A stretch of DNA of 64,000 nucleotides, taken from the NCBI RefSeq assembly GCF_009821115.1, contig NZ_VYTY01000008.1, forward strand, positions 62,001-126,000. The letters are read 5' to 3'. The position numbers were made by a program, and so were the translations under genes. Each line of letters starts with the position of its first letter. Position 1 is the stretch's first letter. This stretch comes from Nitrincola alkalisediminis (GTDB lineage Bacteria; Pseudomonadota; Gammaproteobacteria; Pseudomonadales; Balneatricaceae). Shown piece after piece: positions 36,229 to 48,298 of the stretch. The notes below the pieces were generated by a model, which had not been told where the DNA came from, did no database searches, and saw only the letters and a list, made by a program, of their open reading frames with translations.

Positions 36229-37468
36229 AACGTAAAGCCTCTGCTGGCTGAGTTCTAGATGCCTTCCATGCGGGATAAAGTGTTGCTAAGAAGCTGATCA
36301 AAAAGGCTGTTGATACGATGGTCACCAAATCATTCAACTGCAGTTGCGATGGCAAGTAGCTAATAAAATACACATCCGCTGACAAAAACTGTATTCCTGC
36401 CATACGCTCAAACGCTTCGACTAAGTCACTGATCGTCAGCGCAAGAATAATGCCTAAAATGAGCCCCAAGGTTGTACCGATGGTACCGATCACAATACCT
36501 TGAACCATGAAAATTCTCATAATCATTGATGGAGTGGCACCCATCGTTCTTAAAATAGCGATATCCGCACGCTTGTCCGTCACCACCATTACCAACGTAG
36601 ACACGATGTTAAATGCAGCGACAAAAACGATCAAAAACAGCAAAAGCCCGATCATGCGCTTTTCTAACTGAATCGCTTGAAAGAGATTGCCTTGAGTACG
36701 CGTCCAATCCGAGATTTGCACAGGTCGCTCCAGATTCATGGCCAAACTGCGCACCAGTACAGGCGCATCAAATAGATCTTTAAACTGTAAGCGTACGCCA
36801 TCGACATGCTGAGCGGGCATACGCTTAATACGAGCAGCATCCTCAATATGAATGTACGCAAGACTTGCATCTAGCTCGGCCCCCACCGAAAAAATGGCAG
36901 AGACATTAAAGCGTTTAATCCGTGGCATAATCCCAGCAATACTGACGGACGCTTCTGGCAATACGAGGGTAATTTTATCGCCTACGGTCACCCCTAGGTA
37001 ACGTGCTAACAACTCACCCAACATGATGTTGTATTCACCGGCTTCCAGAGATTCAAAGCGACCTTCTTTAATGTGGTTTTGAATAATAGAAACACGTTTT
37101 TCGAGCTCAGGATCCACGCCATTAATCATCACACCCTGTACCTGCCCATTGTGTGTCAGCATACCCTGGGCTTGAACAAAGGGGGCTGTTGCAACGACCT
37201 CAGGGGAACGCTCAATCTGTTCGGACACACGCTGCCAATCAGACATGGTGTCACCATATTCGGTAATCGTAGCATGGGCAACCATGCCCAAAATACGTTG
37301 CTTAAGTTCTCGGTCAAAACCATTCATTACCGACAAGACAACAATTAAGGCGGCAACCCCTAACATCAATCCAAGAATCGATATCATTGAGATAAATGAA
37401 ATAAAATGATTGCCTCGTTTTGCGGCGGTGTAACGTAAACCAACAAAAATTGAAAAAGGTTTAAACAT
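36221..37468 (-). CDS. Lipoprotein-releasing permease, LolC/LolE (possibly LolF-type)
   Basis: This 415-residue protein has one N-terminal helix ([20 protein letters not shown]), a large periplasmic MacB-type domain, and three C-terminal helices ([60 protein letters not shown]). The hook region that contacts LolA is visible as [21 protein letters not shown]. coli and Pseudomonas have two permeases, LolC and LolE, around lolD. Here only this one is present, so it may act as a homodimer (LolF type), unless a second copy lies elsewhere. Confidence 0.9.
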   Translation of the reverse strand: MFKPFSIFVGLRYTAAKRGNHFISFISMISILGLMLGVAALIVVLSVMNGFDRELKQRILGMVAHATITEYGDTMSDWQRVSEQIERSPEVVATAPFVQAQGMLTHNGQVQGVMINGVDPELEKRVSIIQNHIKEGRFESLEAGEYNIMLGELLARYLGVTVGDKITLVLPEASVSIAGIMPRIKRFNVSAIFSVGAELDASLAYIHIEDAARIKRMPAQHVDGVRLQFKDLFDAPVLVRSLAMNLERPVQISDWTRTQGNLFQAIQLEKRMIGLLLFLIVFVAAFNIVSTLVMVVTDKRADIAILRTMGATPSMIMRIFMVQGIVIGTIGTTLGLILGIILALTISDLVEAFERMAGIQFLSADVYFISYLPSQLQLNDLVTIVSTAFLISFLATLYPAWKASRTQPAEALRYE

Positions 37469-37572
37469 ATTTGGCAGAAATCTACACTCTTAAGAGTACA
37501 GCCCCTAACAGATTAAAGAAGAAATTCGCTATAATTCCATCATATATTTAACAAGTACAACGGAGAACAGCA

Positions 37573-38139
37573 GTGAATCAAGATCGTCGGCAATTCTACC
37601 GCATAGAGAAGCGCGTTGCACTTGAGTTCCGCATTCTAGAAAACGATGACGATTTTGCATCTCATCCTCCATCCGCATTTAAAGTCTCTCCTTACTTCAT
37701 GCTTCAAACCCAACTTCGAGAGATTGATGCTGAAGCAAACAAACTGCTCAAAGTGCTAACGAAAACAGCACCTTCTGTAGCCGCTTGCCTGAAGTTAATG
37801 AACACCAAAATTGACATCATTAGCCAAACACTCGCCGCAAACAACCGCATGGGTGAAGACGTGAAGACAGAGCTCGTCAACTTAAGCGAGGGAGGACTTT
37901 CGTTTACCAATTCTTCTGCGATTGCAAAAGACTCGCTCATGCTAGTTAAGCTCATTTTCCCTGACGCCTGTCTTGGACTTTTATTACACGCAAATGTTCA
38001 ACGCTGCGAAGCAATTGAGGAAGGCTTTGATATCGGCATCTCATTCTTACGCATGCCGGAGACCTGCCGCACGCAGTTAGCAAGACTCATTATTGAATCG
38101 CAAACACATGAGATTAAGACACACCAACATGTCGATTAA
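37573..38139 (+). CDS. PilZ-domain protein
   Basis: This 188-residue cytoplasmic protein starts at GTG (37573-37575), chosen because GGAGA lies nine bases upstream. It has the c-di-GMP-binding RxxxR in DRRQFYRIEKRVAL and the second motif in LVNLSEGGLSFTNSS, with an insertion of about 100 residues between them that includes a likely coiled region (LREIDAEANKLLKVL). The C-terminal part (FDIGISFLRMPETCRTQLAR) completes the barrel. It may bind c-di-GMP and control surface behaviour. A -10 like TATAAT lies at 37530-37535. Confidence 0.85.
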   Translation: MNQDRRQFYRIEKRVALEFRILENDDDFASHPPSAFKVSPYFMLQTQLREIDAEANKLLKVLTKTAPSVAACLKLMNTKIDIISQTLAANNRMGEDVKTELVNLSEGGLSFTNSSAIAKDSLMLVKLIFPDACLGLLLHANVQRCEAIEEGFDIGISFLRMPETCRTQLARLIIESQTHEIKTHQHVD

Positions 38140-38446
38140 ACCTCACCATGCAAAAATTCTGCACCATATCGCCAGCGGTGTTTTATTTGGCTTTTTGATA
38201 CTTTGGTTTTATGCGGGACGAAGCTTAGGTTTCTTAGACTGGTTTGTCAGCTATTCACCCGAAAGCCATGCTGGCGCAGCGCTGATGTTGGCCATCATGC
38301 TCATGATGACACCCGCTTTCTTTATCTGGAAACTTGCTAATCGATTTATCGAGCGAACGCTCAAGATTACCGGACGCTACTACGAAGAGGGTGCATTTGC
38401 GGATGCTCCCAAAAAAGATGACACAAAACCAAACTCTCCGTCCTAA
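38129..38446 (+). CDS. Small two-helix membrane protein, unknown function
   Basis: This 105-residue protein has two membrane helices (HIASGVLFGFLILWFYAGRS and AGAALMLAIMLMMTPAFFIW) and a short charged tail (YYEEGAFADAPKKDDTKPNS). The start MSIKPHH at 38129 overlaps the PilZ gene by 11 bases; in-frame ATGs at 38093 and 38108 are alternatives with a longer overlap. I do not recognise the family. Its overlap suggests co-expression with the PilZ protein. Confidence 0.6.
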   Translation: MSIKPHHAKILHHIASGVLFGFLILWFYAGRSLGFLDWFVSYSPESHAGAALMLAIMLMMTPAFFIWKLANRFIERTLKITGRYYEEGAFADAPKKDDTKPNSPS

Positions 38447-38472
38447 TAAAAAACCCCAGTAAAAACTGGGGT
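38446..38472 (-). terminator. Terminator downstream of sthA
   Basis: On the minus strand the stem ACCCCAGT/ACTGGGGT with a short T-rich loop is followed by six T. It ends the sthA transcript. On the plus strand the following bases are not T-rich, so it acts mainly in one direction. Confidence 0.88.
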
Positions 38473-38497
38473 CGTGTATTCAAACAATCCAATCAAC

Positions 38498-39898
38498 TTA
38501 CAAATTCGAAACTCGATTTATGCCAGCAATTGCAGCAACTCGATAGGCCTCGGCCATTGTTGGGTAGTTGAAAGTTGTGTTTACGAAATACTTTAAGGTA
38601 TTCGCCTCTCCGTCCTGTCTCATAATGGCTTGACCGATATGAATGATCTCTGATGCCTGATCACCAAAGCAATGAATACCCAATATTGCAAATGTCTCTC
38701 TGTGAAAGAGAATTTTCAACATGCCGACAGGCTCACCGGAAATCTGTGCTCGCGCCGTATCCTTAAAGAAAGCCTGCCCCACTTCGTAAGGCACACAATC
38801 ACGCGTTAACTCTTCTTCTGTTTTACCGATCGAACTGATTTCCGGAATGGTGTAAATACCCGTCGGAACCTCATTAATGTAGCGGAAATCATCTGCCTGA
38901 AGTAAATCCGATGCCGCTGCACGCCCTTGATCTATCGCAGCAGATGCCAAACTTGGCCACCCAATAACATCACCGACAGCATAAACGCCTTCACATGCTG
39001 TCTGATAGTGATCATTAACCTCCAACTGACCACGCGAATTCGCTTTTAAACCTATCTTCTCTAGCCCCAAATCAGCCGTATTACCTGTCCGACCAGCACA
39101 CCAGAGAAATGCATCGGCACGCATACGCTTTCCAGATTTAAACTCAATTGTCACACCTTTTGCATCACCTTCTATAGATGCATATTCTTCGTTATGACGA
39201 ATCTTTACAGCGTTATTCCGGAGATGGTAACTAAGCGCGTCTGAGATTTCAGCATCTAAGAACGACAAAAGCCGATCACGATTATCAATCAAATCCACCT
39301 TCACACCTAAACCGCTGAAGATAGAGGCATACTCACAGCCAATAACACCTGCGCCATAAATCACCATGGTCCGCGGGGTGTGGTTAAGTTTCAAAATTGA
39401 ATCGGAGTTGTAAATACGAGGATGTTTAAAATCAACATCGGAAGGACACCACGGGCTTGACCCCGTCGCAATAATCACATTCTTGGCGCGAAGAATTTCA
39501 CCCTCACCTTTACTGCTTTTAACAATAATGACGCCCTTTTCTTCAAAACGTGCTATACCAAAAAAAACGTCAATACGATTACGAGCATAGAAATTTGTTC
39601 TTAACATCACCTGATTTGAGATGACTTTTTCAGCGCGACGCAGAACCTTGGGGAACGAAAACCAACGCGGCTCACCGATATCACGGAACATAGGGTTGGT
39701 ATTAAATTCAATGATTTGTTTGACTGAATGTCTAAGCGCTTTGGAAGGAATGGTCCCTTTATGCGTACAATTACCGCCTACAGTATCCTGCTCTTCAACC
39801 ACCGCAACCCGCAGTCCTTTTTTTGCTGCATTCATTGCAGCACCTTCGCCTGCCGGTCCAGAACCGATTACGACGACGTCGTAGTCATACTCAGCCAT
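38498..39898 (-). CDS. sthA: Soluble pyridine nucleotide transhydrogenase
   Basis: This 466-residue FAD enzyme transfers hydride between NADPH and NAD+. It starts at [20 protein letters not shown] (ATG 39896-39898, with GGGGAT upstream); the longer frame to 39928 has no ribosome binding site. Features are the FAD motif, the altered redox site [20 protein letters not shown] (only one of the two disulfide cysteines of the lipoamide dehydrogenase family, as expected for SthA), [20 protein letters not shown] for the second nucleotide, and the C-terminal [20 protein letters not shown]. Confidence 0.95.
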   Translation of the reverse strand: MAEYDYDVVVIGSGPAGEGAAMNAAKKGLRVAVVEEQDTVGGNCTHKGTIPSKALRHSVKQIIEFNTNPMFRDIGEPRWFSFPKVLRRAEKVISNQVMLRTNFYARNRIDVFFGIARFEEKGVIIVKSSKGEGEILRAKNVIIATGSSPWCPSDVDFKHPRIYNSDSILKLNHTPRTMVIYGAGVIGCEYASIFSGLGVKVDLIDNRDRLLSFLDAEISDALSYHLRNNAVKIRHNEEYASIEGDAKGVTIEFKSGKRMRADAFLWCAGRTGNTADLGLEKIGLKANSRGQLEVNDHYQTACEGVYAVGDVIGWPSLASAAIDQGRAAASDLLQADDFRYINEVPTGIYTIPEISSIGKTEEELTRDCVPYEVGQAFFKDTARAQISGEPVGMLKILFHRETFAILGIHCFGDQASEIIHIGQAIMRQDGEANTLKYFVNTTFNYPTMAEAYRVAAIAGINRVSNL

Positions 39899-39993
39899 TC
39901 TTATCCCCTTAATCATTAGTGTATGCACTTAGGACAGTTATCAAAACGCGTACAGCATCTGCCAGACAAGCGCTAGATGCAAGCAAATGGATC

Positions 39994-40239
39994 TTAACCT
40001 TTAGACTTAACTTCGTAAGCCAGATCGTCTGCTACCGCTTTTTCAACTGTCGATTTTTTTAATTGTTCTTCATCACAAATCGTTTTATCACCGCCACAAA
40101 TATCACAGTCTTTAACGACACCCAAAGCACTCATTCCGCCACAAGAGCCAGCTATAGGCTTACGCCCCATTAATACGCCCACGGACATCGCCAATGTTAA
40201 TACCAAAAGAACTGTTAAGGTAATTGCAAATGTTTCCAT
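39994..40239 (-). CDS. nqrM: Na+-NQR maturation factor NqrM
   Basis: This 81-residue protein has one N-terminal helix (METFAITLTVLLVLTLAMSV) followed by a Cys cluster: GSCGGMSALG and DCDICGGDK with a further Cys in TICDEEQ. NqrM is needed to place iron in the Na+-translocating NADH:quinone reductase. The start at 40237-40239 has a strong GGAGGA site; the longer frame to 40260 does not. It is the last gene of the nqr operon, separated from nqrF by a terminator-like hairpin. Confidence 0.93.
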   Translation of the reverse strand: METFAITLTVLLVLTLAMSVGVLMGRKPIAGSCGGMSALGVVKDCDICGGDKTICDEEQLKKSTVEKAVADDLAYEVKSKG

Positions 40240-40256
40240 AAATCCTCCTTTGCCCA

Positions 40257-40295
40257 TCAAAAAAAATGGCCGGAACCTAAATTACCGACCATTTT
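40257..40295 (-). terminator. Hairpin between nqrF and nqrM, partial terminator
   Basis: On the minus strand AAAATGGTCGG pairs with CCGGCCATTTT (one G-U pair) around an 11-base loop and is followed by T residues. The hairpin ends just before the nqrM ribosome binding site. It probably lowers transcription of nqrM relative to nqrA-F. Confidence 0.8.
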
Positions 40296-40334
40296 AACGA
40301 ACAATTGGGTTGTTTGGCTAATTAATCAGCTCAA

Positions 40335-41561
40335 TCAGCCGCCGAAATCATCCAACATGATGTTTTCTTGCTCAACACCCATATCCAACAGCATCTTAAT
40401 AACCGCTGAATTCATCATTGGTGGTCCACACATGTAGTATTCACAATCTTCAGGTGCATCATGATCACGTAAGTAGTGCTCATACAACACATTGTGAATA
40501 AAGCCCGTGTATCCTGTCCAATTATCTTCTGGAAGAGGATCTGAAAGAGCCAAATGCCATGTAAAGTTTGGATTTTCTTCAGCCAGCTTATCAAACTCTT
40601 CAACGTAGAAGGCCTCGCGCAATGAACGCGCACCGTACCAGAAGGTAATCTTACGAGTTGAGTTTAAGCGCTTCAACTGATCGAAGATATGTGAACGCAT
40701 TGGCGCCATACCCGCACCACCACCAATGAAAACCATCTCATTGTCAGTATCGCGAGCAAAGAATTCACCAAATGGACCATACACATCAATCTTGTCACCT
40801 GGTTTCAGGTTAAACACATAAGATGACATGATTCCAGGCGGTAGATCAGTGCCCGGCGGTGGAGATGCAATACGAATATTGAATTTAACAACGCCGCGCT
40901 CTTCAGGATAGTTCGCCATTGAGTATGCACGAATCGTTGTTTCGTTCACTTTCGAAACATAACGCCACATGTTGAACTTATCCCAGTCTCCACGATACTC
41001 AGGCTGAATATCGAAGTCTTTGTAGTTAACAACGTGTGGAGGGCACTCCAACTGCACATATCCACCGGCCCGGAAGTCAACGTTCTCACCTTCAGGTAGA
41101 CGCAAGGTCAACTCCTTGATGAAGGTAGCAACGTTCGGGTTAGAGTCGACAGTACAGGTCCATTTTTTCACACCAAAGACATCATCTTCGACATGAATTT
41201 TCATATCTTGCTTAACGGCAACCTGGCAAGAAAGTCTCCAGCCTTCTTTACCTTCGCGCAGTGTAAAATGTGACTCCTCTGTCGGCAGCATTGAGCCACC
41301 GCCATCCAAAATTTGACATTTACACTGTGCGCATGTTCCGCCGCCACCACAGGCTGATGCGAGGAACACACCTTTATCAGCCAAAGCATTCAATAACTTA
41401 CCGCCCGCAGGGACAGTAATTCTTTTTTCCGGGTCACCATTGATATCAATAGTAACAGATCCGGAACTGACCAGTTTTGAGCGAGCGGCCAAGATTACAG
41501 CAACCAGTGCAAGCACCACCGCTGTAAACATCACCACGCCCAGAATAATTTCTGCATTCAT
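40335..41561 (-). CDS. nqrF: Na+-NQR subunit F (NADH dehydrogenase, FAD, 2Fe-2S)
   Basis: This 408-residue subunit takes electrons from NADH. It has an N-terminal membrane helix ([20 protein letters not shown]), a 2Fe-2S ferredoxin domain ([16 protein letters not shown] with a distant CQV), the FAD site [11 protein letters not shown], and the NADH site [15 protein letters not shown] with CGPPMM near the C-terminus. It passes electrons to the iron centre of NqrD/E. Confidence 0.97.
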   Translation of the reverse strand: MNAEIILGVVMFTAVVLALVAVILAARSKLVSSGSVTIDINGDPEKRITVPAGGKLLNALADKGVFLASACGGGGTCAQCKCQILDGGGSMLPTEESHFTLREGKEGWRLSCQVAVKQDMKIHVEDDVFGVKKWTCTVDSNPNVATFIKELTLRLPEGENVDFRAGGYVQLECPPHVVNYKDFDIQPEYRGDWDKFNMWRYVSKVNETTIRAYSMANYPEERGVVKFNIRIASPPPGTDLPPGIMSSYVFNLKPGDKIDVYGPFGEFFARDTDNEMVFIGGGAGMAPMRSHIFDQLKRLNSTRKITFWYGARSLREAFYVEEFDKLAEENPNFTWHLALSDPLPEDNWTGYTGFIHNVLYEHYLRDHDAPEDCEYYMCGPPMMNSAVIKMLLDMGVEQENIMLDDFGG

Positions 41562-41599
41562 CAGCTTATTCCACCCTTCTGCTATTCATACCCAGCGGA

Positions 41600-42208
41600 T
41601 TAAAGCGATACGCCGGAGAACGACATAAAGCCCAATGACATCAAACCAACAATAATGAAGGTGATACCTAAACCGCGCAGACCCGCAGGAACATCGCTGT
41701 ATTTGAGCTTCTCACGAATACCCGCTAATGCAGTAATCGCTAACGCCCAACCTATGCCAGCACCTGCACCGTACACAATACTTTCACCAAAGGTGTAATC
41801 ACGCTCAACCATAAACAGTGCAGCACCCATGATGGCACAGTTAACGGTAATCAATGGCAAGAATACACCCAGCGCGTTGTAAAGTGCGGGTACGTATTTG
41901 TCTAGGAACATTTCCAGGATTTGCACCAATGCCGCAATTACACCGATGTAGGAAATAAAGCCCAAAAAGCTCAAGTCCACATCAGGATAACCCGCCCAGC
42001 TCAATGCCCCTTCGCGTAGCAAATAGTTATAGATGAGGTTATTGACTGGCGTTGTAATGACCAGCACGACAACAACCGCAACACCTAAGCCAAAAGAGGT
42101 TTGTACTTTCTTAGAGATGGCCAAAAAGGTACACATTCCCAAGAAAAATGCCAAGGCCATGTTCTCAATGAAAATGGCACGAACGGCAAGGCTAATATAT
42201 TGTTCCAT
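41600..42208 (-). CDS. nqrE: Na+-NQR subunit E
   Basis: This 202-residue protein has six membrane helices. It begins [20 protein letters not shown] and contains [20 protein letters not shown] and [20 protein letters not shown]. The Cys residues in GMCTF and NCAIMG, together with those of NqrD, bind the iron centre that crosses the membrane. It lies three bases downstream of nqrD. Confidence 0.96.
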   Translation of the reverse strand: MEQYISLAVRAIFIENMALAFFLGMCTFLAISKKVQTSFGLGVAVVVVLVITTPVNNLIYNYLLREGALSWAGYPDVDLSFLGFISYIGVIAALVQILEMFLDKYVPALYNALGVFLPLITVNCAIMGAALFMVERDYTFGESIVYGAGAGIGWALAITALAGIREKLKYSDVPAGLRGLGITFIIVGLMSLGFMSFSGVSL

Positions 42209-42211
42209 AGT

Positions 42212-42871
42212 TTACACCGCCTCCTTACTGGTGTTGGGTGCAATCACAAACTCAGGCTTCTCAACTTGTTCTGGATACCAAGTCCGAATCGCCCAAATCA
42301 AGATACCGATCAGGAAGAATGCGCTTGGCGGCAACAACAACATACCGTTACTGTAGTACCAACCACCGTTCGTCACCAAAGGCAGGATCTCGAAACCAAA
42401 CAAAGAACCAGCACCTAGAAGTTCACGGAAGAACGCAACAAATAGTAAAACCATGCCATAACCCAAACCATTACCCAATCCATCGATGAAACTTGGCAGT
42501 GGTGGATTTTTCATTGCAAAGGCTTCTGCACGTCCAAGAACGATACAGTTTGTGATGATCAATCCCACGAAAACGGATAATTGCTTCGATACATCGTAAG
42601 CAACTGCTTTTAGGATTTGGTCAACCACAATAACCAAGGAAGCAATAATCGTCATTTGCACAATGATACGGATGTTACTTGGAATGTGGCTTCTGATCAT
42701 GGATACGAACAAGTTTGAAAAGGCTGCAACCGCCATAACCGCCAAGGTCATAACAACAGCATTGTTCATATTGGTTGTAACCGCCAGAGCTGAACACACC
42801 CCCAATACCTGTAGAGCGATGGGGTTGTTCTTAAAGATCGGCGTTATGACAATTTCTTTAGTGTTCGACAT
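42212..42871 (-). CDS. nqrD: Na+-NQR subunit D
   Basis: This 219-residue protein has six membrane helices and is the structural partner of NqrE. It contains [20 protein letters not shown] and [20 protein letters not shown], whose Cys residues take part in the shared iron site. It lies two bases downstream of nqrC. Confidence 0.96.
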   Translation of the reverse strand: MSNTKEIVITPIFKNNPIALQVLGVCSALAVTTNMNNAVVMTLAVMAVAAFSNLFVSMIRSHIPSNIRIIVQMTIIASLVIVVDQILKAVAYDVSKQLSVFVGLIITNCIVLGRAEAFAMKNPPLPSFIDGLGNGLGYGMVLLFVAFFRELLGAGSLFGFEILPLVTNGGWYYSNGMLLLPPSAFFLIGILIWAIRTWYPEQVEKPEFVIAPNTSKEAV

Positions 42872-42873
42872 GC

Positions 42874-43710
42874 TTACACCTCCTCCGCTGAGTCCAGCTC
42901 AGCTGCATCATCATTCAACTGCACGTCTTCAACGGCTGTCTTAGCGCGCAAGTTAGCAATCAAAGGCGCATAGCCAGTTTCGCCCAACCAGAACTGAATC
43001 ATGTTAGTCACACCATTCGCTGTTAGGGTTGCACCTGCCAAGCCATCGATACGATGCTCTGCACCCGCAAGACTTGGATCAACAGACCCTTTCACAACGC
43101 GGAGCGCAGGCTGCGTGGTCTCAACATTTGGATAAATTTGCTTGCCTATCCAAGATGCTTTCCACGAAGGGTTGTCAATCTCTCCACCCAAGCCCGGTGT
43201 CTCGGCATGCTCATAGAACCCAAGACCAGCAACCGTGTTCAGATCGCCTTCTAGAGCTAAGAAGCCATACATGGTTGACCAAAGACCATAGCCATATACA
43301 GGCAGAATCAGAGTCTCAATACCGCCCGCATCGCTTTCAACCATGTAAACAGGCATCAGGTTTGGCTGACGCTTGATTGACGCGATATCCGTGCGACGAT
43401 CCAAAGCCACCGAACGCGACGGATCACCCGCTGCGCGACGGAAGTCTTCAGCTTCAGGCGCATCGACAAACTCACCTGTATTGATATCAACAATACGCGT
43501 GGTTATCTGACTGAACAACTCATCAACTGTCTTACTCGGATCAGTAATACCCGCTGCTCTGAGTATATTCGACTTACGATCTTGATCCATGTTGTACTGC
43601 TGCATGGGCTTGAGCAAAACCGCAGCCGCTGACACGACAACCGAACATACTACGCAGAGTACAACGGCTACCGTGACTGTCTTTTTAATCGAGTCATTAT
43701 TAGACGACAT
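42874..43710 (-). CDS. nqrC: Na+-NQR subunit C (covalent FMN)
   Basis: This 278-residue subunit has one N-terminal helix ([20 protein letters not shown]) and a periplasmic domain. The FMN attachment motif is [16 protein letters not shown], whose Thr carries the flavin by a phosphoester bond made by ApbE. The start [10 protein letters not shown] at 43708-43710 is supported by a GGAGG site; a longer frame runs back into nqrB. It overlaps nqrB by 11 bases. No apbE is in the window. Confidence 0.96.
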   Translation of the reverse strand: MSSNNDSIKKTVTVAVVLCVVCSVVVSAAAVLLKPMQQYNMDQDRKSNILRAAGITDPSKTVDELFSQITTRIVDINTGEFVDAPEAEDFRRAAGDPSRSVALDRRTDIASIKRQPNLMPVYMVESDAGGIETLILPVYGYGLWSTMYGFLALEGDLNTVAGLGFYEHAETPGLGGEIDNPSWKASWIGKQIYPNVETTQPALRVVKGSVDPSLAGAEHRIDGLAGATLTANGVTNMIQFWLGETGYAPLIANLRAKTAVEDVQLNDDAAELDSAEEV

Positions 43711-44908
43711 TGCGTAACATCCTCCGCTTGATATTCGCTTGAACAACAAAGTTGTCAATGAGCGGTGCAAACAGGTTGGCAAACAGAATGGCGAGCATTA
43801 TCCCCTCTGGGAATGCTGGGTTGACAACACGAATTAAAATGGTCATCACGCCAATCAGAGCACCAAACACCCACTTACCTGTATTGGTCATTGAAGCTGA
43901 AACAGGGTCGGTTGCCATAAAGAACATACCAAACGCCAAGCCACCAATCACGAAATGCCACCAGAACGGAACACCGAACATCGGGTTAGTCTCTGATCCG
44001 ATCACATTGAACAGCAAAGTAGTACCAATCACACCCAATGCAACGCCGGCCACAATTCGCCAAGCCGCTATTTTGGCGTACATAATAATGGCACCGCCTA
44101 TCATGATCGCCAAGGTCGAGACCTCGCCCACGGAGCCTTGAACCGTTCCTATAAATGCACTGAACCAACTGATATCAGTTGCTAAAATTGCATCTACGCC
44201 GCCCATTGCCGCAAGACCTAACGGAGTCGCTCCAGAGAAGCCATCAACCGCGGTCCAGATTGCATCACCTGAAATTTGCGCTGGATACGCAAAATACAGA
44301 AAGGCACGACCTGTCAGCGCCGGGTTCAGGAAGTTTTTACCTGTACCACCAAACACTTCTTTACCAATGACCACACCGAAAGTGATACCTAAGGCAACTT
44401 GCCATAAGGGTATGGTGGCTGGAAGGATCAGTGAGAAAAGGATGGAGGTCACGAAGAAACCTTCGTTCACTTCATGCCCACGCTTCATAGCAAACAGGAC
44501 TTCCCAGAAGCCGCCCACTATAAAGGTGACTGCGTAGATTGGCAGCCAGTACGCGGCACCGTGCAGGATATTATCCCAAACACTGCTGGCATCGTAGCTT
44601 GTCAAAGTAGACAAGATCGCTCCACGCCAACCTGGCGCTGCCGTGATACCCAAATCAGCCATCGCCGTGTTGGCTTGTAAGCCCACACTGTAAAGACCGA
44701 AGAAAACAGCTGGGAACGTACACATCCACACAAGAATCATCATGCGCTTCAGGTCGACCGCATCGCGGACGTGAGCACCCGCTCGTGTCACTTGCCCTGG
44801 GGTATAAAAAATTGTATCGACGGCTTCGTAAAGCGCATACCATTTTTCATATTTACCGCCTTTGTGAAAATGCGGTTCCATTTTATCGAGAACAGTTCTT
44901 AAACTCAT
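43700..44908 (-). CDS. nqrB: Na+-NQR subunit B (Na+ channel, FMN, riboflavin)
   Basis: This 402-residue protein has about ten membrane helices and forms most of the sodium path. It begins [20 protein letters not shown]; the FMN threonine motif is [14 protein letters not shown], and [40 protein letters not shown] and [20 protein letters not shown] are family blocks. It lies 11 bases downstream of nqrA. Confidence 0.97.
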   Translation of the reverse strand: MSLRTVLDKMEPHFHKGGKYEKWYALYEAVDTIFYTPGQVTRAGAHVRDAVDLKRMMILVWMCTFPAVFFGLYSVGLQANTAMADLGITAAPGWRGAILSTLTSYDASSVWDNILHGAAYWLPIYAVTFIVGGFWEVLFAMKRGHEVNEGFFVTSILFSLILPATIPLWQVALGITFGVVIGKEVFGGTGKNFLNPALTGRAFLYFAYPAQISGDAIWTAVDGFSGATPLGLAAMGGVDAILATDISWFSAFIGTVQGSVGEVSTLAIMIGGAIIMYAKIAAWRIVAGVALGVIGTTLLFNVIGSETNPMFGVPFWWHFVIGGLAFGMFFMATDPVSASMTNTGKWVFGALIGVMTILIRVVNPAFPEGIMLAILFANLFAPLIDNFVVQANIKRRMLRNVV

Positions 44909-44919
44909 GACAGCCCCTC

Positions 44920-46278
<1,359 letters not shown>

Positions 46279-46395
46279 CTAAAAATTTTAGGATTTTTAT
46301 TATTATCTGATCGCGCAAATGCACAAAAACCTGTTTTAAAACAAGAGTGATTCGCATTTACAGAAAAAACAAAAAACCCACCTAAAAACTTTTTC

Positions 46396-46401
46396 ATTAT
46401 A
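46396..46401 (-). promoter_or_regulatory. Candidate -10 box of the nqr operon
   Basis: A perfect TATAAT lies 135 bases upstream of the nqrA start. The region 17 bases further upstream (AGAAAA) is a poor -35 box, so an activator may be needed, or the true promoter may be elsewhere. Confidence 0.4.
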
Positions 46402-46428
46402 CCTGAGAGACGTGTCGTTTTTCTACCA

Positions 46429-46461
46429 AACACTTAGATGGATAAACCCTTCTTAAGTGTT
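46429..46461. repeat. Inverted repeat upstream of the nqr promoter
   Basis: Perfect 8-base arms AACACTTA/TAAGTGTT are separated by 17 bases. The repeat lies about 30 bases upstream of the TATAAT box, a place typical for an activator site. There is no T-run after either arm, so a terminator is unlikely. Confidence 0.45.
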
Positions 46462-46542
46462 AAATGAAGACAAAGACATAGAAGAATTTGGAATAAAATT
46501 ATAACTAGATGGAAACTATAATATTTAGGCAGGATATAGCGC

Positions 46543-46595
46543 AAAAAGCCGACGTAAAACAGGGTGATATAAAAGCATCCCTATTCTACGCCGAC
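46543..46595 (-). terminator. Terminator downstream of gap
   Basis: On the minus strand GTCGGCGTA pairs with TACGTCGGC (two G-U pairs), with an inner GGG/CCC helix, and is followed by five T. It lies 24 bases after the gap stop codon. Confidence 0.75.
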
Positions 46596-46618
46596 TCTTA
46601 AACTAAAACAAAAAACGA

Positions 46619-48055
46619 CTAAGCTTCAACTGGGAAGGTTTTCAATGTGCACTGGCAAATATGCTGTGCCATACGAATAACCTGACAGCTGTAACCGTAC
46701 TCGTTATCGTACCAAACGTAAAGAACACAACGGTTGCCTTCGGCGATTGTAGCCAGCGCATCGACAACACCTGCTGCACGCGAACCAACAAAATCAGTTG
46801 AAACCGCTTCTGGTGAATTGCTGTAATCCACTTGCTTTTGCAAGTTTGAATGCAACGCAATGTAGCGCAGATAGTCATTCAACTCATCACGGTTGGTTTC
46901 AGACTTCAAGTTCAAGTTAAGAATTGCCATCGACACGTTCGGTGTAGGAACACGAATAGCATTTCCGGTCAGCTTACCTTCAAGCTCTGGCAGGGCTTTC
47001 GAAACGGCTTTTGCAGCACCGGTTTCAGTCAAAACCATATTAAGCGCAGCAGCACGACCACGACGACTACCCTTGTGGTAGTTATCAATTAAGTTTTGAT
47101 CATTGGTGTAGGAATGGACCGTTTCAACATGGCCATTCTCAATACCATATTTATCCTGAAGCGATTTTAAAACAGGAACAATGGCATTGGTTGTACAAGA
47201 TGCAGCAGACAGAATCGTATCTTCTGGCGCTATATCATTGTGGTTAACACCCATCACAACGTTTTTCATGTTTTTGCCAGGCGCAGTCAAAAGAACCTTA
47301 GCCGCCCCTTTTGCCTGCAAATGACGTGACATAGCTTCGGCATCACGGAACATACCCGTGTTATCGATCACTAATGCATTGTCGATGCCGTAGGCTGTGT
47401 AATCAATGTCTTCTGGCTTATCTGCAAAAATGACCTTGATAGAGACACCATTCGCAACAATAGCTTGGTTCTCTTCATCAACCTGAATTGTCCCTTTGAA
47501 AGAGCCATGAACAGAGTCACGACGCAACAGGCTTGCACGCTTTTCGAGATCGTTATCCGCTTTACCTTTGCGCACAACAATCGCACGCAACCTTAAGCTA
47601 TGACCAACACCTGCACGATCTACCAACTGACGTGTCAAAATACGACCTATGCGACCAAAACCATACAGAACAACATCTGTTGGATTACGGTCATCTGCAG
47701 GGCCCGTTGTCACTGCAAGCTCGTCTGATACAAACTGTTTCAGATCACGCCCTTGCGCATCAGCACGGAACTTAATGGCTAACTTAGCAATGTCTATATG
47801 GGCATTGTGAACATCCAGTTCACTTACGATCTCAAGCACAGGGAAGGTATCAACAACGGATAACTCTTCACCCTCTACCTGACGTACAAAGCGGTGCGCC
47901 TTGATGATGTCAATGACAGAGCGTTTAACGATCACACGACCGTAAACAGATATTTCTACATTGCGTTCACGATACAGACGGCCGATCAGGGGGATCATTG
48001 CCTCTGTAATAGACTCACGCGCATTCCAGTCCGCTAAAATCAGTTCTTGGCTCAC
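46619..48055 (-). CDS. gap: Glyceraldehyde-3-phosphate dehydrogenase, long form
   Basis: This 478-residue enzyme is longer than the usual 330-residue GapA because of an N-terminal extension of about 125 residues. The NAD fold begins at VVLYGFGRIGRILTRQLVDR; the catalytic Cys is in SAASCTTNAIVPVLKSL, followed by HSYTNDQNLIDNYHKGSRRG and the C-terminal CVLYVWYDNEYGYSCQV. Long forms like this occur beside nqr and mfd in Pseudomonas (I recall PA3001). A gluconeogenic role has been proposed for such second enzymes. It is divergent from mfd. Confidence 0.94.
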   Translation of the reverse strand: MSQELILADWNARESITEAMIPLIGRLYRERNVEISVYGRVIVKRSVIDIIKAHRFVRQVEGEELSVVDTFPVLEIVSELDVHNAHIDIAKLAIKFRADAQGRDLKQFVSDELAVTTGPADDRNPTDVVLYGFGRIGRILTRQLVDRAGVGHSLRLRAIVVRKGKADNDLEKRASLLRRDSVHGSFKGTIQVDEENQAIVANGVSIKVIFADKPEDIDYTAYGIDNALVIDNTGMFRDAEAMSRHLQAKGAAKVLLTAPGKNMKNVVMGVNHNDIAPEDTILSAASCTTNAIVPVLKSLQDKYGIENGHVETVHSYTNDQNLIDNYHKGSRRGRAAALNMVLTETGAAKAVSKALPELEGKLTGNAIRVPTPNVSMAILNLNLKSETNRDELNDYLRYIALHSNLQKQVDYSNSPEAVSTDFVGSRAAGVVDALATIAEGNRCVLYVWYDNEYGYSCQVIRMAQHICQCTLKTFPVEA

Positions 48056-48298
48056 AGTTCACTCCGAAATTGTAAAGGCTCAATTTGCGTGCGCGCATTA
48101 TCCTCATTTCTTTCCTTCGGATCAAACGAAGATGGATAGACTTTCGTCCGAACAAGTCGCAAGATTAGCGTATTAATGAATCCAATGTAGATTATTTACG
48201 TACTTTTATATTTTAGATCTTTTAATCTTGCCTTGGTTGGCTGCGAAGTAACATTCGAACCGGCAAGTTTAGTTTTACTCTTTTTAAGGAGATCGATT

